A stretch of DNA of 14,339 bases, taken from the NCBI GenBank assembly GCA_026770585.1, contig MU646456.1, positions 42,007-56,345 on the forward strand, written 5' to 3'. Source of the DNA: Baffinella frigidus (lineage: Eukaryota > Cryptophyceae > Cryptomonadales > Baffinellaceae). The notes under the pieces were generated by a model, which saw only the letters and a program-made list of their open reading frames with translations, was not told the origin of the DNA and did no database searches. A program made the translations under genes and the position numbers. Below are positions 1 to 6,267 of the stretch, piece by piece (position 1 is the stretch's first letter; each line of letters begins with the position of its first letter).

Positions 1-140
<140 letters not shown>

Positions 141-193
141 CCGTGAGCCATACGCACGGCTGACGGGTGCCTCTGGCGTCTAACACGTCCTAC

Positions 194-271
194 CGAAGGT
201 TGACATGACTGCCAACACGGCCGCCATGCACCCCCCACCGAGGCTCAGATCATCGGCGTCGACGCGTGCCC
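194..271 (-). CDS. Weak candidate exon, possible late VWA segment
   Basis: On the minus strand a GTGCAG acceptor precedes 271 and a G|GTAGGA donor follows 194. Between them 78 nt are open in the frame giving ARVDADDLSLGGGCMAAVL. A Cys followed by a short hydrophobic strand is what comes after the third VWA helix in alpha2-delta-like proteins. However, the usual T-D-G after the strand is not there: the sequence reads VMSTFG. It lies in the right order downstream of the exon at 649-559, but the phase fits only if that exon uses a non-obvious donor. It may be intergenic sequence. Confidence 0.25.
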
Positions 272-490
272 CTGCACGCACCAGGCAATGTTAGTGTCCG
301 AGGACATGCAATTTAAACCGCCTTTTATACTATCTTAAGGGTGGATGTTGTCAGATTTTGCTATGCTAGCGTCGAAATAGCTTTAACATAAGGCAAGACC
401 CACCCAAATATAGCGAAAATACGGTTTAAATGGCATGGCCTCGCCCATGAACGTCGACGAAATTTATCGGTGTTCACCTCGAATGGCATC

Positions 491-540
491 CTGGAACACT
501 CTGGAACATCCTGGAACATTCTGGAACATTCTGGACTATT
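491..540. repeat. 10-bp tandem repeat CTGGAACATT, heat-shock-element-like
   Basis: Five 10-bp units: CTGGAACACT, CTGGAACATC, CTGGAACATT twice, and a decayed CTGGACTATT. On the minus strand this reads as alternating TTC and GAA blocks two bases apart (TTCcaGAAtgTTC), the arrangement of a heat shock element. It lies just downstream of the VWA exon at 649-559, so it is probably intronic. A plain minisatellite is the alternative. Confidence 0.85.
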
Positions 541-558
541 ATGGGGCTTGGTGAGGAC

Positions 559-649
559 ATGCTGTGCGCCGCGGAGGATGGTGAGGGCCTCGAGCACGCC
601 GTTCGACATGGAGCCCAGCCCTCCCCGCGACTGCGACTCATCCCGGAAC
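559..649 (-). CDS. VWA-domain exon (third helix region)
   Basis: After a GGCACGTGCAG acceptor the minus strand starts with G and then reads FRDESQSRGGLGSM and SNGVLEALTILRGAQ. The single leading G completes the TG left over by the exon at 2483-2341 and gives Trp, so the two join in frame as ...ERLLRW|FRDESQ.... In VWA domains the segment after the 'N..L..W' helix is a GG-T/S-N motif followed by an amphipathic helix. GGLGSMSNGVLEALTIL fits this, with Ser in place of the usual MIDAS Thr. The donor is uncertain: CAT|GTCC at 558-557 is one choice, and the frame stays open further, into the 10-bp repeat. The exon seen and the phase match are direct; the domain assignment is from family knowledge. 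Confidence 0.68.
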
Positions 650-827
650 CTGCACGTGCCCCGCTGCCCGCTTAGACCGAGGACTTTTCACCTTGAAGTC
701 AAGGTGGAATTCCGGTTAGGTTCCAGGGCGATGGATAGGATTATTGTACAGTTCGTTTAGATGGACGGTATCCGTGAAGCCCCCGGTGGCTGCTAAGTGC
801 CCCCGCTGCATCAGTCGGTGTCCCTAA

Positions 828-965
828 CCACACGGTGGGCCACGAAGGTTTCGTTTGGGCTGGAATTCAGGGTGTTACGTGAGCAAATTGCACCAGAAAA
901 GCCTTCAAGTTAATTGTCTCTGGGCAAGTTGACTTTTGATGAAAGGTTCGTAGTCCACCGTGTGG
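828..965. mobile_element. Foldback element, family B copy 1
   Basis: The ends are inverted copies: CCACACGGTGGGCCACGAA on the left and, reverse-complemented, CCACACGGTGGACTACGAA on the right, a 25-bp imperfect TIR. The right subterminal part carries GTTGACTTTTGATGAAAGG. A second copy is at 7005-7115. No coding capacity and no clear target duplication, so a non-autonomous MITE-like element. Confidence 0.75.
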
Positions 966-1278
966 CGACTAATCACGGGTACTTTTGCACGACTACTAAT
1001 CACGTGTCCTTCTGCACCAAGGATTTTCACAACCGACGTTTGACGGGTCCCGGAATCTAATCGCGGCGAGTATTTTCCGAAAATACGATTTCGGGGACCT
1101 CCGATCCGATTTGTAACGAAAATTACTACACGGACGAGACCATTTTTAAAAGTACAGGCACATTGTGCAGTAATTTTCGTTGAAAATACTTTTGAAATCG
1201 TGTTTTCGGAAAATACTCGTCCGGATGAAATCTGAGGAGCAGACATCAAACCTTGAACCCTAAATCATGTGCCCTACA

Positions 1279-1440
1279 CCACACAGCGGGCTACGAGGGG
1301 ATTTTCGGCCCAAATCGGGCCACCTTTCCGTTATCTTATCCGTAGGAACCCCCCCTATGTCCCTTCACATTGCCTACCGTAGGGTCATAGGTCTTATCGC
1401 TTAGGGGTTATTCGAAATCCCTTTGAAGTCCGCTGTGTGG
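1279..1440. mobile_element. Foldback element related to family B
   Basis: The TIRs are CCACACAGCGGGCTACGAGG (left) and CCACACAGCGGACTTCAAAG (right, reverse-complemented), both followed by GGATTT. Related to family B by CCACAC-GG. The interior contains a CCTACCGTAGGG motif that recurs in the window. A solo right end (GTAGCCCGCTGTGTGG) lies at about 2311-2326. Confidence 0.65.
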
Positions 1441-1441
1441 C

Positions 1442-1457
1442 CAGCGGAGGAGGCGTC
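1442..1457 (-). pseudogene. Short 3' stub of the 2483-2341 exon
   Basis: The 16 nt reading GACGCCTCCTCCGCTG on the minus strand equal the last codons (RLLRW) of the VWA exon at 2483-2341. The GT donor is lost because the foldback element at 1279-1440 abuts here. Very short, so it is supported mainly by the longer stub at 2117-2203. Confidence 0.4.
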
Positions 1458-1476
1458 GTGTCACTGAATTCCGTAA

Positions 1477-1625
1477 CCGCTGCCGAGCGAGGACGTGACA
1501 CAATTTTAAAATAATTTAAAAACTTTCTTCTGGATCCTAAGGGAAATAGACTTTTAAAATGAAAAAGCGGAGACCGGATTTCCGGCCTCGGCTTTTAAAA
1601 ACGCGCTTAGGTCGCTCGATCGCGG
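1477..1625. mobile_element. Foldback element with 8-bp target duplication
   Basis: Flanked by perfect TTCCGTAA repeats at 1469-1476 and 1626-1633. The ends are imperfect inverted repeats (CCGCTGCCGAGCGA and, reverse-complemented, CCGCGATCGAGCGA). The interior is rich in TTTTAAAA and contains a CCGGATTTCCGG hairpin. No coding capacity. An 8-bp duplication is seen in hAT and Merlin-type elements, but the ends are not diagnostic. A related sequence is at 12961-13095. Confidence 0.7.
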
Positions 1626-1633
1626 TTCCGTAA

Positions 1634-2100
1634 GTCCCTACGGTGTGCAATGCAGTACACTGTCAGGCCGGATATTTTGCAAAAGTCAATTCATCCACAA
1701 AATCTGTCAACTTAGAAACGAGGTACCCGTCATGGGTACTTCTTTACTACCCATTCGCAGGTAAGTTGACTAATACAAAAACTCCGCCCTGGCAGTGCAG
1801 TAGGGTGCGACGGATCGCCGGAATCCGGGCGTCCAGAGAGAGAGAAACAGGTTATGAGACTCTAGAGGTGCACGTGTTGGCGTTGTTTGAATTGGTCAAC
1901 CCCGCGCCCCTTGGCGGATATCCTTCTACGCGGGAGAGCTACATGTGATTTTACGCCCTGCGTCCATCTATTATTTTCCCTTGAAATCCACAAAAGTTGC
2001 CGGAAATGCCCACAAATAATTGACTTTGACGGAAAAGTAACCGCAAGATATGTCTGAAATGGCTCCAAGATCCCGCCTAGCTCTCCCCCGTAGTTGTTCT
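1634..2100. other. Stretch without recognised gene
   Basis: Likely intron of the minus-strand VWA gene. Open frames on either strand have no recognisable features or splice-supported borders. A short GAGAGAGA run lies near 1835. Nothing else recognised. Confidence 0.5.
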
Positions 2101-2116
2101 CAGCGGCAATCCTCAC

Positions 2117-2203
2117 CAGCGGAGGAGGCGTTCGACGTTGGCCGGAGTTCCCGGCACGAGGCGCGGGCCGAAGCACGAACGTCGGCTCGCGCGGGAGTAG
2201 GAC
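2117..2203 (-). pseudogene. 3' stub of the VWA exon at 2483-2341, with donor
   Basis: Matches the 3' two thirds of the exon at 2483-2341 (CFGPRLVPGTPANVERLLRW in one frame), ending in the same CGCTG followed here by a strong GTGAGG donor. It lacks the first 51 nt and the acceptor. A 5-nt deletion relative to the full exon shifts the frame in its upstream part. The broken frame points to the copy at 2483-2341 as the functional one. Confidence 0.75.
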
Positions 2204-2340
2204 ACGGAAATACATCCACCCTACGGTAGGCAATCTGTAGGGACGTAGGGAAATTCCAAGGGCTACATTAGGGGGAAGTCGCTCGAGTTTGGCAAGAAAA
2301 TCCCTTCGTAGCCCGCTGTGTGGTGTGGGAGAGGCGGCAC

Positions 2341-2483
2341 CAGCGGAGGAGGCGTTCGACGTTGGCCGAAGTTCCCCGCACGAGGCGCGGGCCGAAGCAC
2401 GGCGCGAAGGTCGGCTCGCGCGGGAGCAGGACTAGCTGCACTCTGTCCACGGGCGTCACCCATGAGCGGATCAGCGCTTGCAC
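2341..2483 (-). CDS. VWA-domain exon (helix 1 end to helix 2)
   Basis: 143 nt on the minus strand, between a GATCAG acceptor (before 2483) and a CGCTG|GTGCCG donor (after 2341); it starts in phase 0 and ends in phase 2. The product begins VQALIRSWVTPVDRVQLVLL, continues PREPTFAPCFG and ends PRLVRGTSANVERLLRW. This is the usual VWA order: helix 1 end ('L..W..P'), 'DRV.LV' strand, a loop with Cys, then 'LV..T..N...L..W'. Joined to the upstream MIDAS exon it gives ...RVAEAM|VQALIRSW, and to the downstream exon ...LLRW|FRDES, both in frame. Two acceptor-bearing 5' stubs lie upstream and two 3' stubs downstream. That it is one gene with the other exons is inferred; cDNA would settle it. Confidence 0.82.
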
Positions 2484-2498
2484 CTGATCACCCGGGAG

Positions 2499-2574
2499 GG
2501 AGAGAGAGGGAGTCAGAGGGAGCGGGAGACAGCGAGAGGGAGAGAGAGGGAGGGAGGGAGAGAGAGAGAGAGAG
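2499..2574. repeat. (GA)n-rich microsatellite
   Basis: Impure GAGAGG/GAGGGAG tract on the plus strand between the full VWA exon and its nearest upstream stub. On the minus strand it is a CT-rich tract shortly before the exon acceptor and could serve as a polypyrimidine tract. Confidence 0.9.
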
Positions 2575-2576
2575 AC

Positions 2577-2625
2577 GCTGCACTCTGTCCACGGGCGTCA
2601 CCCACGAACGGATCAGCGCTTGTAC
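2577..2625 (-). pseudogene. 5' stub of the VWA exon, with acceptor
   Basis: Minus strand: a TGATGCAG acceptor is followed by codons for VQALIRSWVTPVDRVQ, then the sequence breaks into the CT-rich microsatellite. It matches the first 16 codons of the exon at 2483-2341, mostly with synonymous changes. No donor follows, so this is a truncated duplicate and could act as a decoy acceptor. Confidence 0.78.
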
Positions 2626-2708
2626 CTGCATCAGGGTTTGGGTTTGGGGGGGGGGGGGTTCTGATGGTGTCGATGGTGCCTTGTTGCGCTCAGGGCACGG
2701 AGATTGGC

Positions 2709-2784
2709 CCGTGGGCGTCACCCACGAACCCTCAACCCTAAACCCTAAACCCTAAACCCTAAACCCTCGGATCAGCGCCTGCAC
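2709..2784 (-). pseudogene. 5' stub of the VWA exon split by telomeric repeat
   Basis: A second upstream stub with its own TATCAG acceptor. It encodes VQALIR, is then interrupted by 39 nt of telomere-type repeat (2729-2767), and resumes with SWVTP before diverging. Without the insert, the surrounding bases match the other two copies exactly at the junction (CCACGAA|CGGATCAG on the plus strand). Confidence 0.78.
2729..2767. repeat. Interstitial telomeric insert, CCCTAAA units
   Basis: 39 nt on the plus strand: CCCTCAA, four CCCTAAA units, then CCCT. It lies inside a duplicated exon fragment whose two sister copies lack it. No bases are lost at the insertion point apart from a one-base C ambiguity. 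Confidence 0.92.
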
Positions 2785-2856
2785 CTGATACGCCAGGAGG
2801 AAACAGGCCACTTTAGACGTGATGGTGGTCAATCAAAAGTCAACTCAATGGCAGAA

Positions 2857-2935
2857 TCCCGGAAATTCCGGGAAGTTGGCAAAAGTTGACGGTGCGCTGA
2901 GGGGGAGTTGACTTTTGAGATTGCCCCCCTCAGGT
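2857..2935. repeat. Two small hairpins with GTTGACTTTT motifs
   Basis: TCCCGGAAATTCCGGGA (2857-2873) is a near-perfect hairpin. A second one has CTGAGGGGG paired with CCCCCCTCAG around an AGTTGACTTTTG loop (about 2897-2935). The GTTGACTTTT motif recurs in family B elements. Confidence 0.6.
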
Positions 2936-3006
2936 CTAGCGTAGGTTGAGGGTTAAGGTTTAGCAACGCGCTCTGTTGGACAACCTCCTGACGCGTCAGA
3001 GAGGTG

Positions 3007-3208
3007 CCTGGTACAGTGGACCTACCCTAACACATACCCGTCGGGGCCGGAATGATTGAGTATGTGTGGAGGGTAGGTATGCGTTATGGTGTCCACCCTT
3101 CAGGCATACTTCCTTGCAGGGGGAAATCGGGGGCCGGCCGAAGGAGTATGTGTGGAGGGTAAGTATGTGTTACGGTAGCCTGTGTTAGGGTAGGTTCACT
3201 GTACCAAG
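3007..3208. mobile_element. Foldback element, about 200 bp
   Basis: Inverted ends: CTGGTACAGTGGACCTACCC on the left and, reverse-complemented, TTGGTACAGTGAACCTACCC on the right, both followed by TAACACA. The interior has two direct copies of GAGTATGTGTGGAGGGTA (about 3058 and 3144). No gene, and no convincing target duplication. Confidence 0.65.
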
Positions 3209-3299
3209 TCTCCCCGAATTCGCCCCAAGCCTCGCACATGCAACGCACTAACACTACACACGATCGTTATCAGGACCCGTGAAACTCGATGACTAAGTT

Positions 3300-3468
3300 T
3301 CATAGGCTAACGTCCTGAAAACCGGGAAGTTGAGCCTACGTTATTGCCTACGGTAGGCCGTAGGAGCCCAGGAGGGTCCTACGAAATATTAGGTCCTACG
3401 GCCCCTACGGCCTACCGTAGGCAATACCGTAGGCCTAACTACCCGGTTTTCAGGACGTTACCCTATTA
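3300..3468. mobile_element. Foldback element, 4-bp TSD family, copy 1
   Basis: 169 bp flanked by AGTT (3296-3299 and 3469-3472). Starts TCATAGGCTAACGTCCTG and ends as the inverse of TAATAGGGTAACGTCCTG. The arms continue through ACCGGG and repeated CCTACGGTAGG near-palindromes for about 60 bp each side. Same length as the copy at 4995-5163, in the opposite orientation. Non-coding. Confidence 0.88.
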
Positions 3469-3508
3469 AGTTTACCTCGGACGAAGTTAGACTGCCCCGA
3501 GTGTGGTT

Positions 3509-3614
3509 GGTACCACGGCGGCAGCTGATGCGAGAGTGAGAGAGAGTGAAAGAGAGGGAAGGACCGACTGCTCTCCGATGTACGTCGCTGAGGCCATGGT
3601 CTCTCGCCCCAGCA
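3509..3614. repeat. Left arm of a 106-bp perfect inverted repeat
   Basis: Identical, base for base, to the reverse complement of 4022-4127. It contains on the plus strand a copy of the 3' part of the MIDAS exon (RTDCSPMYVAEAM followed by GTCTC) and begins with GGTACCACGGCGGCAGC. Confidence 0.92.
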
Positions 3615-3618
3615 TCCT

Positions 3619-3619
3619 G

Positions 3620-3660
<41 letters not shown>

Positions 3661-3950
3661 ATCTCTCTCTCACTCACACACACACTCCCACTATCTCTCT
3701 CTCACACACACACTCACTATCTCTCTCTCTCTCACACACACTCACTATCTCTCTCTCTCACACACACTCACTATCTCTCTCTCTCACACACACACTCACT
3801 ATCTCTCTCTCTCACACACACGCTCACTATCTCTCTCTCGCTCACTCACACGCACACTCACTCACTCTCTCTCTCACACACACTCTCTCAATTTCACTGT
3901 CACACTCACTCTCACTGTCGCTCTCTCTCACGCACTCTCTCTCCGGTCTC
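3619..3950. repeat. CT/CA microsatellite and minisatellite
   Basis: Alternating (CT)n and (CA)n with a roughly 26-32 bp higher-order unit containing CACTCACTATCTCTCTCT, repeated about seven times. Long open frames through it are low-complexity Ser/Leu/His/Thr and are not genes. It forms most of the spacer between the two 106-bp arms. Confidence 0.95.
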
Positions 3951-4021
3951 TCGCACCTTATTTCTCTCACTTTCTTGACCGATCACGGATCAGTCACCGC
4001 CGTGGTACCACAGTAGCCTGG

Positions 4022-4127
4022 TGCTGGGGCGAGAGACCATGGCCTCAGCGACGTACATCGGAGAGCAGTCGGTCCTTCCCTCTCTTTCACTCTCTCTCAC
4101 TCTCGCATCAGCTGCCGCCGTGGTACC
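4022..4127. repeat. Right arm of the 106-bp inverted repeat, with MIDAS-exon 3' stub
   Basis: On the minus strand it carries RTDCSPMYVAEAM followed by a GT donor, i.e. the 3' half of the exon at 4535-4446 without the DQSGS segment. Upstream of the stub is GA-rich sequence and the GGTACC motif. Arg to Tyr in MYVAEAM distinguishes it from the full exon. Confidence 0.9.
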
Positions 4128-4166
4128 AAACGAGCCGTGAGTGGTCAAAAGAGGGACAGGGCAGAC

Positions 4167-4200
4167 CATGGCCTCCGCGACGCGCATCGGCGAGCAGGTG
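4167..4200 (-). pseudogene. Third 3' stub of the MIDAS exon
   Basis: Minus strand CSPMRVAEAM followed by GTCTGCC, as in the full exon, but with different sequence upstream (GCGCGCACC). It keeps Arg in MRVAEAM, so it is closer to the full exon than the inverted-arm copies are. Confidence 0.65.
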
Positions 4201-4261
4201 CGCGCGCCCGTCTACCCTTTGACTGGTCACGGCTCCTTTTGTACTACGGTGGCAATCCGAT

Positions 4262-4295
4262 AGTGAGAGAGAGAGTGTGAGAGAGAGAGATAGAG

Positions 4296-4327
<32 letters not shown>

Positions 4328-4364
4328 TGTGTGTGTGTGCGTGCGTGTGTGTGAGAGAGAGAGC

Positions 4365-4431
<67 letters not shown>

Positions 4432-4432
4432 C
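4262..4432. repeat. GA/GT microsatellite
   Basis: (GA)n and (GT)n blocks on the plus strand, the reverse-complement type of the tract at 3619-3950. On the minus strand it follows the MIDAS exon donor directly. Confidence 0.95.
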
Positions 4433-4445
4433 TGGGGCGGCAGAC

Positions 4446-4535
4446 CATGGCCTCAGCGACGCGCATCGGAGAGCAGTCGGTCCTGGCGCCCATCGACCCC
4501 GACTGGTCTACGATCACCACCACGTCCTTCGGCGG
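4446..4535 (-). CDS. VWA-domain exon with MIDAS motif
   Basis: 90 nt, 30 codons, phase 0 at both ends, between a TTCCGCAG acceptor (before 4535) and an ATG|GTCTGC donor (after 4446). It begins PPKDVVVIVDQSGSMG and ends RTDCSPMRVAEAM. PKDVV-IVD-QSGSM is the first strand of a VWA domain followed by a perfect D-x-S-x-S metal-binding (MIDAS) motif, and RVAEAM starts helix 1. In alpha2-delta/CACHD1-like proteins this block directly follows a 'P-W-Y/F..A' segment, and the exon at 5431-5330 supplies exactly that. The domain would bind a divalent cation and probably a protein ligand outside the cell. One 5' stub (4752-4775) and at least three 3' stubs exist. This is the most secure coding exon in the window. 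Confidence 0.87.
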
Positions 4536-4751
4536 CTGCGGAATCGCAACGGTTCAGGGACGCGATCGCACGATTTCAGGGTCACGTCCGCGGGGGTTGC
4601 CACGCCAGATTCTTGGAAGGGGTTGCCAAATGTCAACTTTCCCTGAAGGCAGTGGTTTTCAAAAGTCAAAGTCCTATCCTGTAAGGTTCTAAAAACTTCA
4701 ACCCCCTCCTGGGCTCTGGCATGGTGCGGCACCGCAACGTTTCAGGGACAC

Positions 4752-4775
4752 GGTCGCCACCACGCCCTTCGGCGG
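4752..4775 (-). pseudogene. 5' stub of the MIDAS exon, with acceptor
   Basis: Minus strand GTTCCGCAG acceptor, then codons for PPKGVVAT, breaking off before the DxSxS motif. It lies in a local duplication: ACCGCAACG-TTCAGGGAC occurs at about 4731 and 4781, and again next to the full exon. Asp to Gly and Val to Ala changes suggest no constraint. Confidence 0.65.
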
Positions 4776-4903
4776 CTGCGGAACCGCAACGGTTCAGGGA
4801 CGCGACCACGGAAACCACACCCCATCCTCGTCAGATGGGCAATAATGATGTGTTACGGACACGACCACGCTCGTGTGTGTCAATCAGACTCGCATCTGTG
4901 TCC

Positions 4904-4904
<1 letters not shown>

Positions 4905-4952
<48 letters not shown>
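4905..4952. repeat. (AC)n microsatellite
   Basis: Pure CA dinucleotide run, flanked on both sides by GTGTCCAACACAC. Intronic in the gene model. Confidence 0.97.
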
Positions 4953-4955
<3 letters not shown>

Positions 4956-4994
4956 TCCAACACACGTCCCCGGGCTTGAGAGAGGACGAGACCT

Positions 4995-5163
4995 TAATAG
5001 GGAAACGTCCTGAAAACCGGGTAGTTGAGCCTACGGTATTGCCTACTGTAGGTCCTAGGGGCCTAGGGGGGTCCTATGAAACATTCGGTCCTTGGGGCCC
5101 TACGGCCTACCGTAGGCAATACCGTAGGCCTGACTACCCGGTTTTCAAGACGTTAGCCTATGA
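4995..5163. mobile_element. Foldback element, 4-bp TSD family, copy 2
   Basis: 169 bp flanked by ACCT (4991-4994 and 5164-5167). Ends TAATAGGGAAACGTCCTG and the inverse of TCATAGGCTAACGTCTTG. The target site on the minus strand is AGGT, so the element is bordered by GT at its 5' side and AG at its 3' side on the strand of the VWA gene. It sits exactly at the donor of the exon stub at 5166-5231. Confidence 0.9.
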
Positions 5164-5165
5164 AC

Positions 5166-5231
5166 CTAGGTCGCGTCTTTGAACCACAGCTCGAATCGCG
5201 CGTCGTCAGCCAGGCCGCGCAGCGAGCCAGG
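5166..5231 (-). pseudogene. 3' stub of the pre-VWA exon
   Basis: Minus strand SLRGLADDARFELWFKDAT followed by TAG where the full exon has CAG, then GT. It copies the 3' two thirds of the exon at 5431-5330 with Pro to Leu and Gln to stop. The foldback element at 4995-5163 lies at its donor. Truncated and decayed. Confidence 0.8.
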
Positions 5232-5329
5232 CTACGAACCTTTTATCAAAAGTCAACTACGAACTTTTCATCAAAAGGCCACGAACCTTTCATCAAAAGT
5301 CAAACACGAACCTTTCATCAAAAGTCAAC
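5232..5329. repeat. 25-bp tandem repeat from family B sequence
   Basis: Four imperfect copies of CACGAACCTTTCATCAAAAG plus TCAA on the plus strand. The unit equals the subterminal part of family B elements (GTTGACTTTTGATGAAAGG reversed). It separates the full pre-VWA exon from its 3' stub and supplies the exon's GT donor. Confidence 0.9.
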
Positions 5330-5431
5330 CTGGGTCGCGTCCTTGAACCACGGCTCGAACCGCGCGTCGTCAGCCAGTCCACGCAGCGAGCCAGGATAGT
5401 CCATCGTCACTCCGTTGAGCGACGTTATCGT
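5330..5431 (-). CDS. Pre-VWA exon (end of VWA_N-like region)
   Basis: 102 nt, 34 codons, phase 0 at both ends, between a CCCTGCTGCAG acceptor and a CCCAG|GTTGAC donor. The product starts TITSLNGVTMDYPGS and ends LADDARFEPWFKDATQ. In alpha2-delta-type proteins the segment just before the VWA domain has 'N-G....YPG' then 'D.R.RPWY..A', followed by PKD-VVIV-D. Here NGV-MDYPGS, DARFEPWF and DAT give the same order, and the next exon starts PPKDVVVIVD. Tyr of PWY is Phe. Three acceptor-type 5' copies lie upstream and one 3' stub downstream. The family assignment is by motif order, not by a search. Confidence 0.77.
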
Positions 5432-5492
5432 CTGCAGCAGGGTACGACGCGCGTTAACCCTAGTATACGTGGTATACTTGGTGATATACGAC

Positions 5493-5678
5493 TCTAGGTA
5501 GGTGACTTTTCGACATATTCTTGTCTCGTGTCGCCTCCCCCGAGGCAAAAGGGAAGGGTGATTATCACGGACGGGCAAATATTCCCTAACTCGCCCTAGG
5601 CAGGTCCTAGGGCCCTACCGTAGGGCGTACGTCTAGGTAGGTGACTTTTCGACATCTTCGTGTCTCGTGTTGCCTCCC
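5493..5678. repeat. Direct repeat pair in intron, about 47 bp units
   Basis: TCTAGGTAGGTGACTTTTCG and the following ACAT-TTC-TGTCTCGTGT-GCCTCCCC occur at 5493-5539 and 5632-5678. Between them is a CCTACCGTAGGG motif. A second small direct repeat (AAATTTCGTTGC) lies at 5745-5779. No gene seen between 5440 and 5786. Confidence 0.75.
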
Positions 5679-5786
5679 CAGAAATCCGTTTCAGCCAACC
5701 AACCCTGAGCCTATCATCTCCGCAAACGTGTTAATTCGTGTGGTAAATTTCGTTGCATTTGTGTGGGAAATTTCGTTGCGCCAAAA

Positions 5787-5854
5787 GCGTCGTCAGCCGT
5801 TCCGCGCAACGAGCCGGGGTAGTCCATCGTGACTCCGTTGAGCGACGTTAGCAT
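5787..5854 (-). pseudogene. 5' copy of the pre-VWA exon, with acceptor
   Basis: Minus strand, a C-run plus CTGCTGCAG acceptor, then MLTSLNGVTMDYPGSLRGTA and DDA before it breaks off. It lacks the PWF segment and the donor. About two thirds of the exon is kept. Confidence 0.8.
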
Positions 5855-5882
5855 CTGCAGCAGGGGGGGGGGGGTTAGAACT

Positions 5883-5985
5883 TATAGGAGAAGTCATGGA
5901 GAAATTACTATGGCACATAGGAGAAATCATAGGAGAAATTATTATGGCGCATAGGAGAAATCATTGGAGAAATCACTATGGCATA
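5883..5985. repeat. 34-bp tandem repeat, three units
   Basis: Units of CATAGGAGAAATCAT-GGAG followed by AAAT-A-TATGGC. The units also have an internal half-period of about 15 bp (AGGAGAAAT). They lie between two exon copies and have no coding sense. Confidence 0.88.
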
Positions 5986-5992
5986 GGTAAGT

Positions 5993-6085
5993 CGGGGTAG
6001 TCCATCTGCACGCCATTCGAGGATGCCAGCGTCTGGAGAAAGGGGCGGGGCTTCTCCTCGAGCTTGGAGCGATTCCGGTAAAGCT
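5993..6085 (-). pseudogene. Divergent 5' copy of the pre-VWA exon
   Basis: Minus strand: TLASSNGVQMDYPDL after CCCCTTTCTCCAG, which can be an acceptor. Alternatively the frame reads on from upstream as RNRSKLEEKPRPFLQ and then TLASSNG. The NRSKL codons are duplicated nearby. It is closer to the family-typical 'SSNGV' than the full exon, so this may be the older version, truncated by the tandem repeat at 5883-5985. Confidence 0.6.
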
Positions 6086-6111
6086 TAGAGCGATTCCCAC
6101 ACAAGGCGGTC

Positions 6112-6264
6112 ATTGGCCTTTTCTTCAATGTTGGTTTCAAGGTCGCGTCCAGTATTTGTACGAGAATTGGTCACATCTCCGGGGCAAATCACCCCCGGAG
6201 ACGTGACAATTACTACACAATGCCGAGACGGCCTTCTAAAAGAGTGTTTTAAGAAAAGGCCAAT
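6112..6264. mobile_element. Foldback element, about 153 bp
   Basis: Inverted ends ATTGGCCTTTTCTT and AAGAAAAGGCCAAT. It contains an internal hairpin at about 6169-6205 (GTCACATCTCCGGGG paired with CCCCGGAGACGTGAC). It interrupts coding-like minus-strand sequence (…TTRGY before it). No target duplication seen. Confidence 0.55.
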
Positions 6265-6267
6265 TGT

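Noticed and set aside
1862-2233. Minus-strand 123-codon open frame
   Set aside because: It runs through the 3' exon stub in the wrong frame and across the donor; the frame matching VWA sequence is different.
2488-2755. Open frames across the GA-rich tract and telomeric insert
   Set aside because: Low complexity, and the sensible parts are duplicated fragments of the VWA exon on the minus strand.
3503-4222. Long plus-strand open frame of more than 200 codons
   Set aside because: Almost wholly Ser/Leu/Thr/His from CT/CA microsatellite; openness follows from the repeat.
4955-4994. Minus-strand SSSLKPGDV, like the helix 1 end of VWA domains
   Set aside because: That position in the domain is already filled in frame by the exon at 2483-2341, and no splice borders support this piece.
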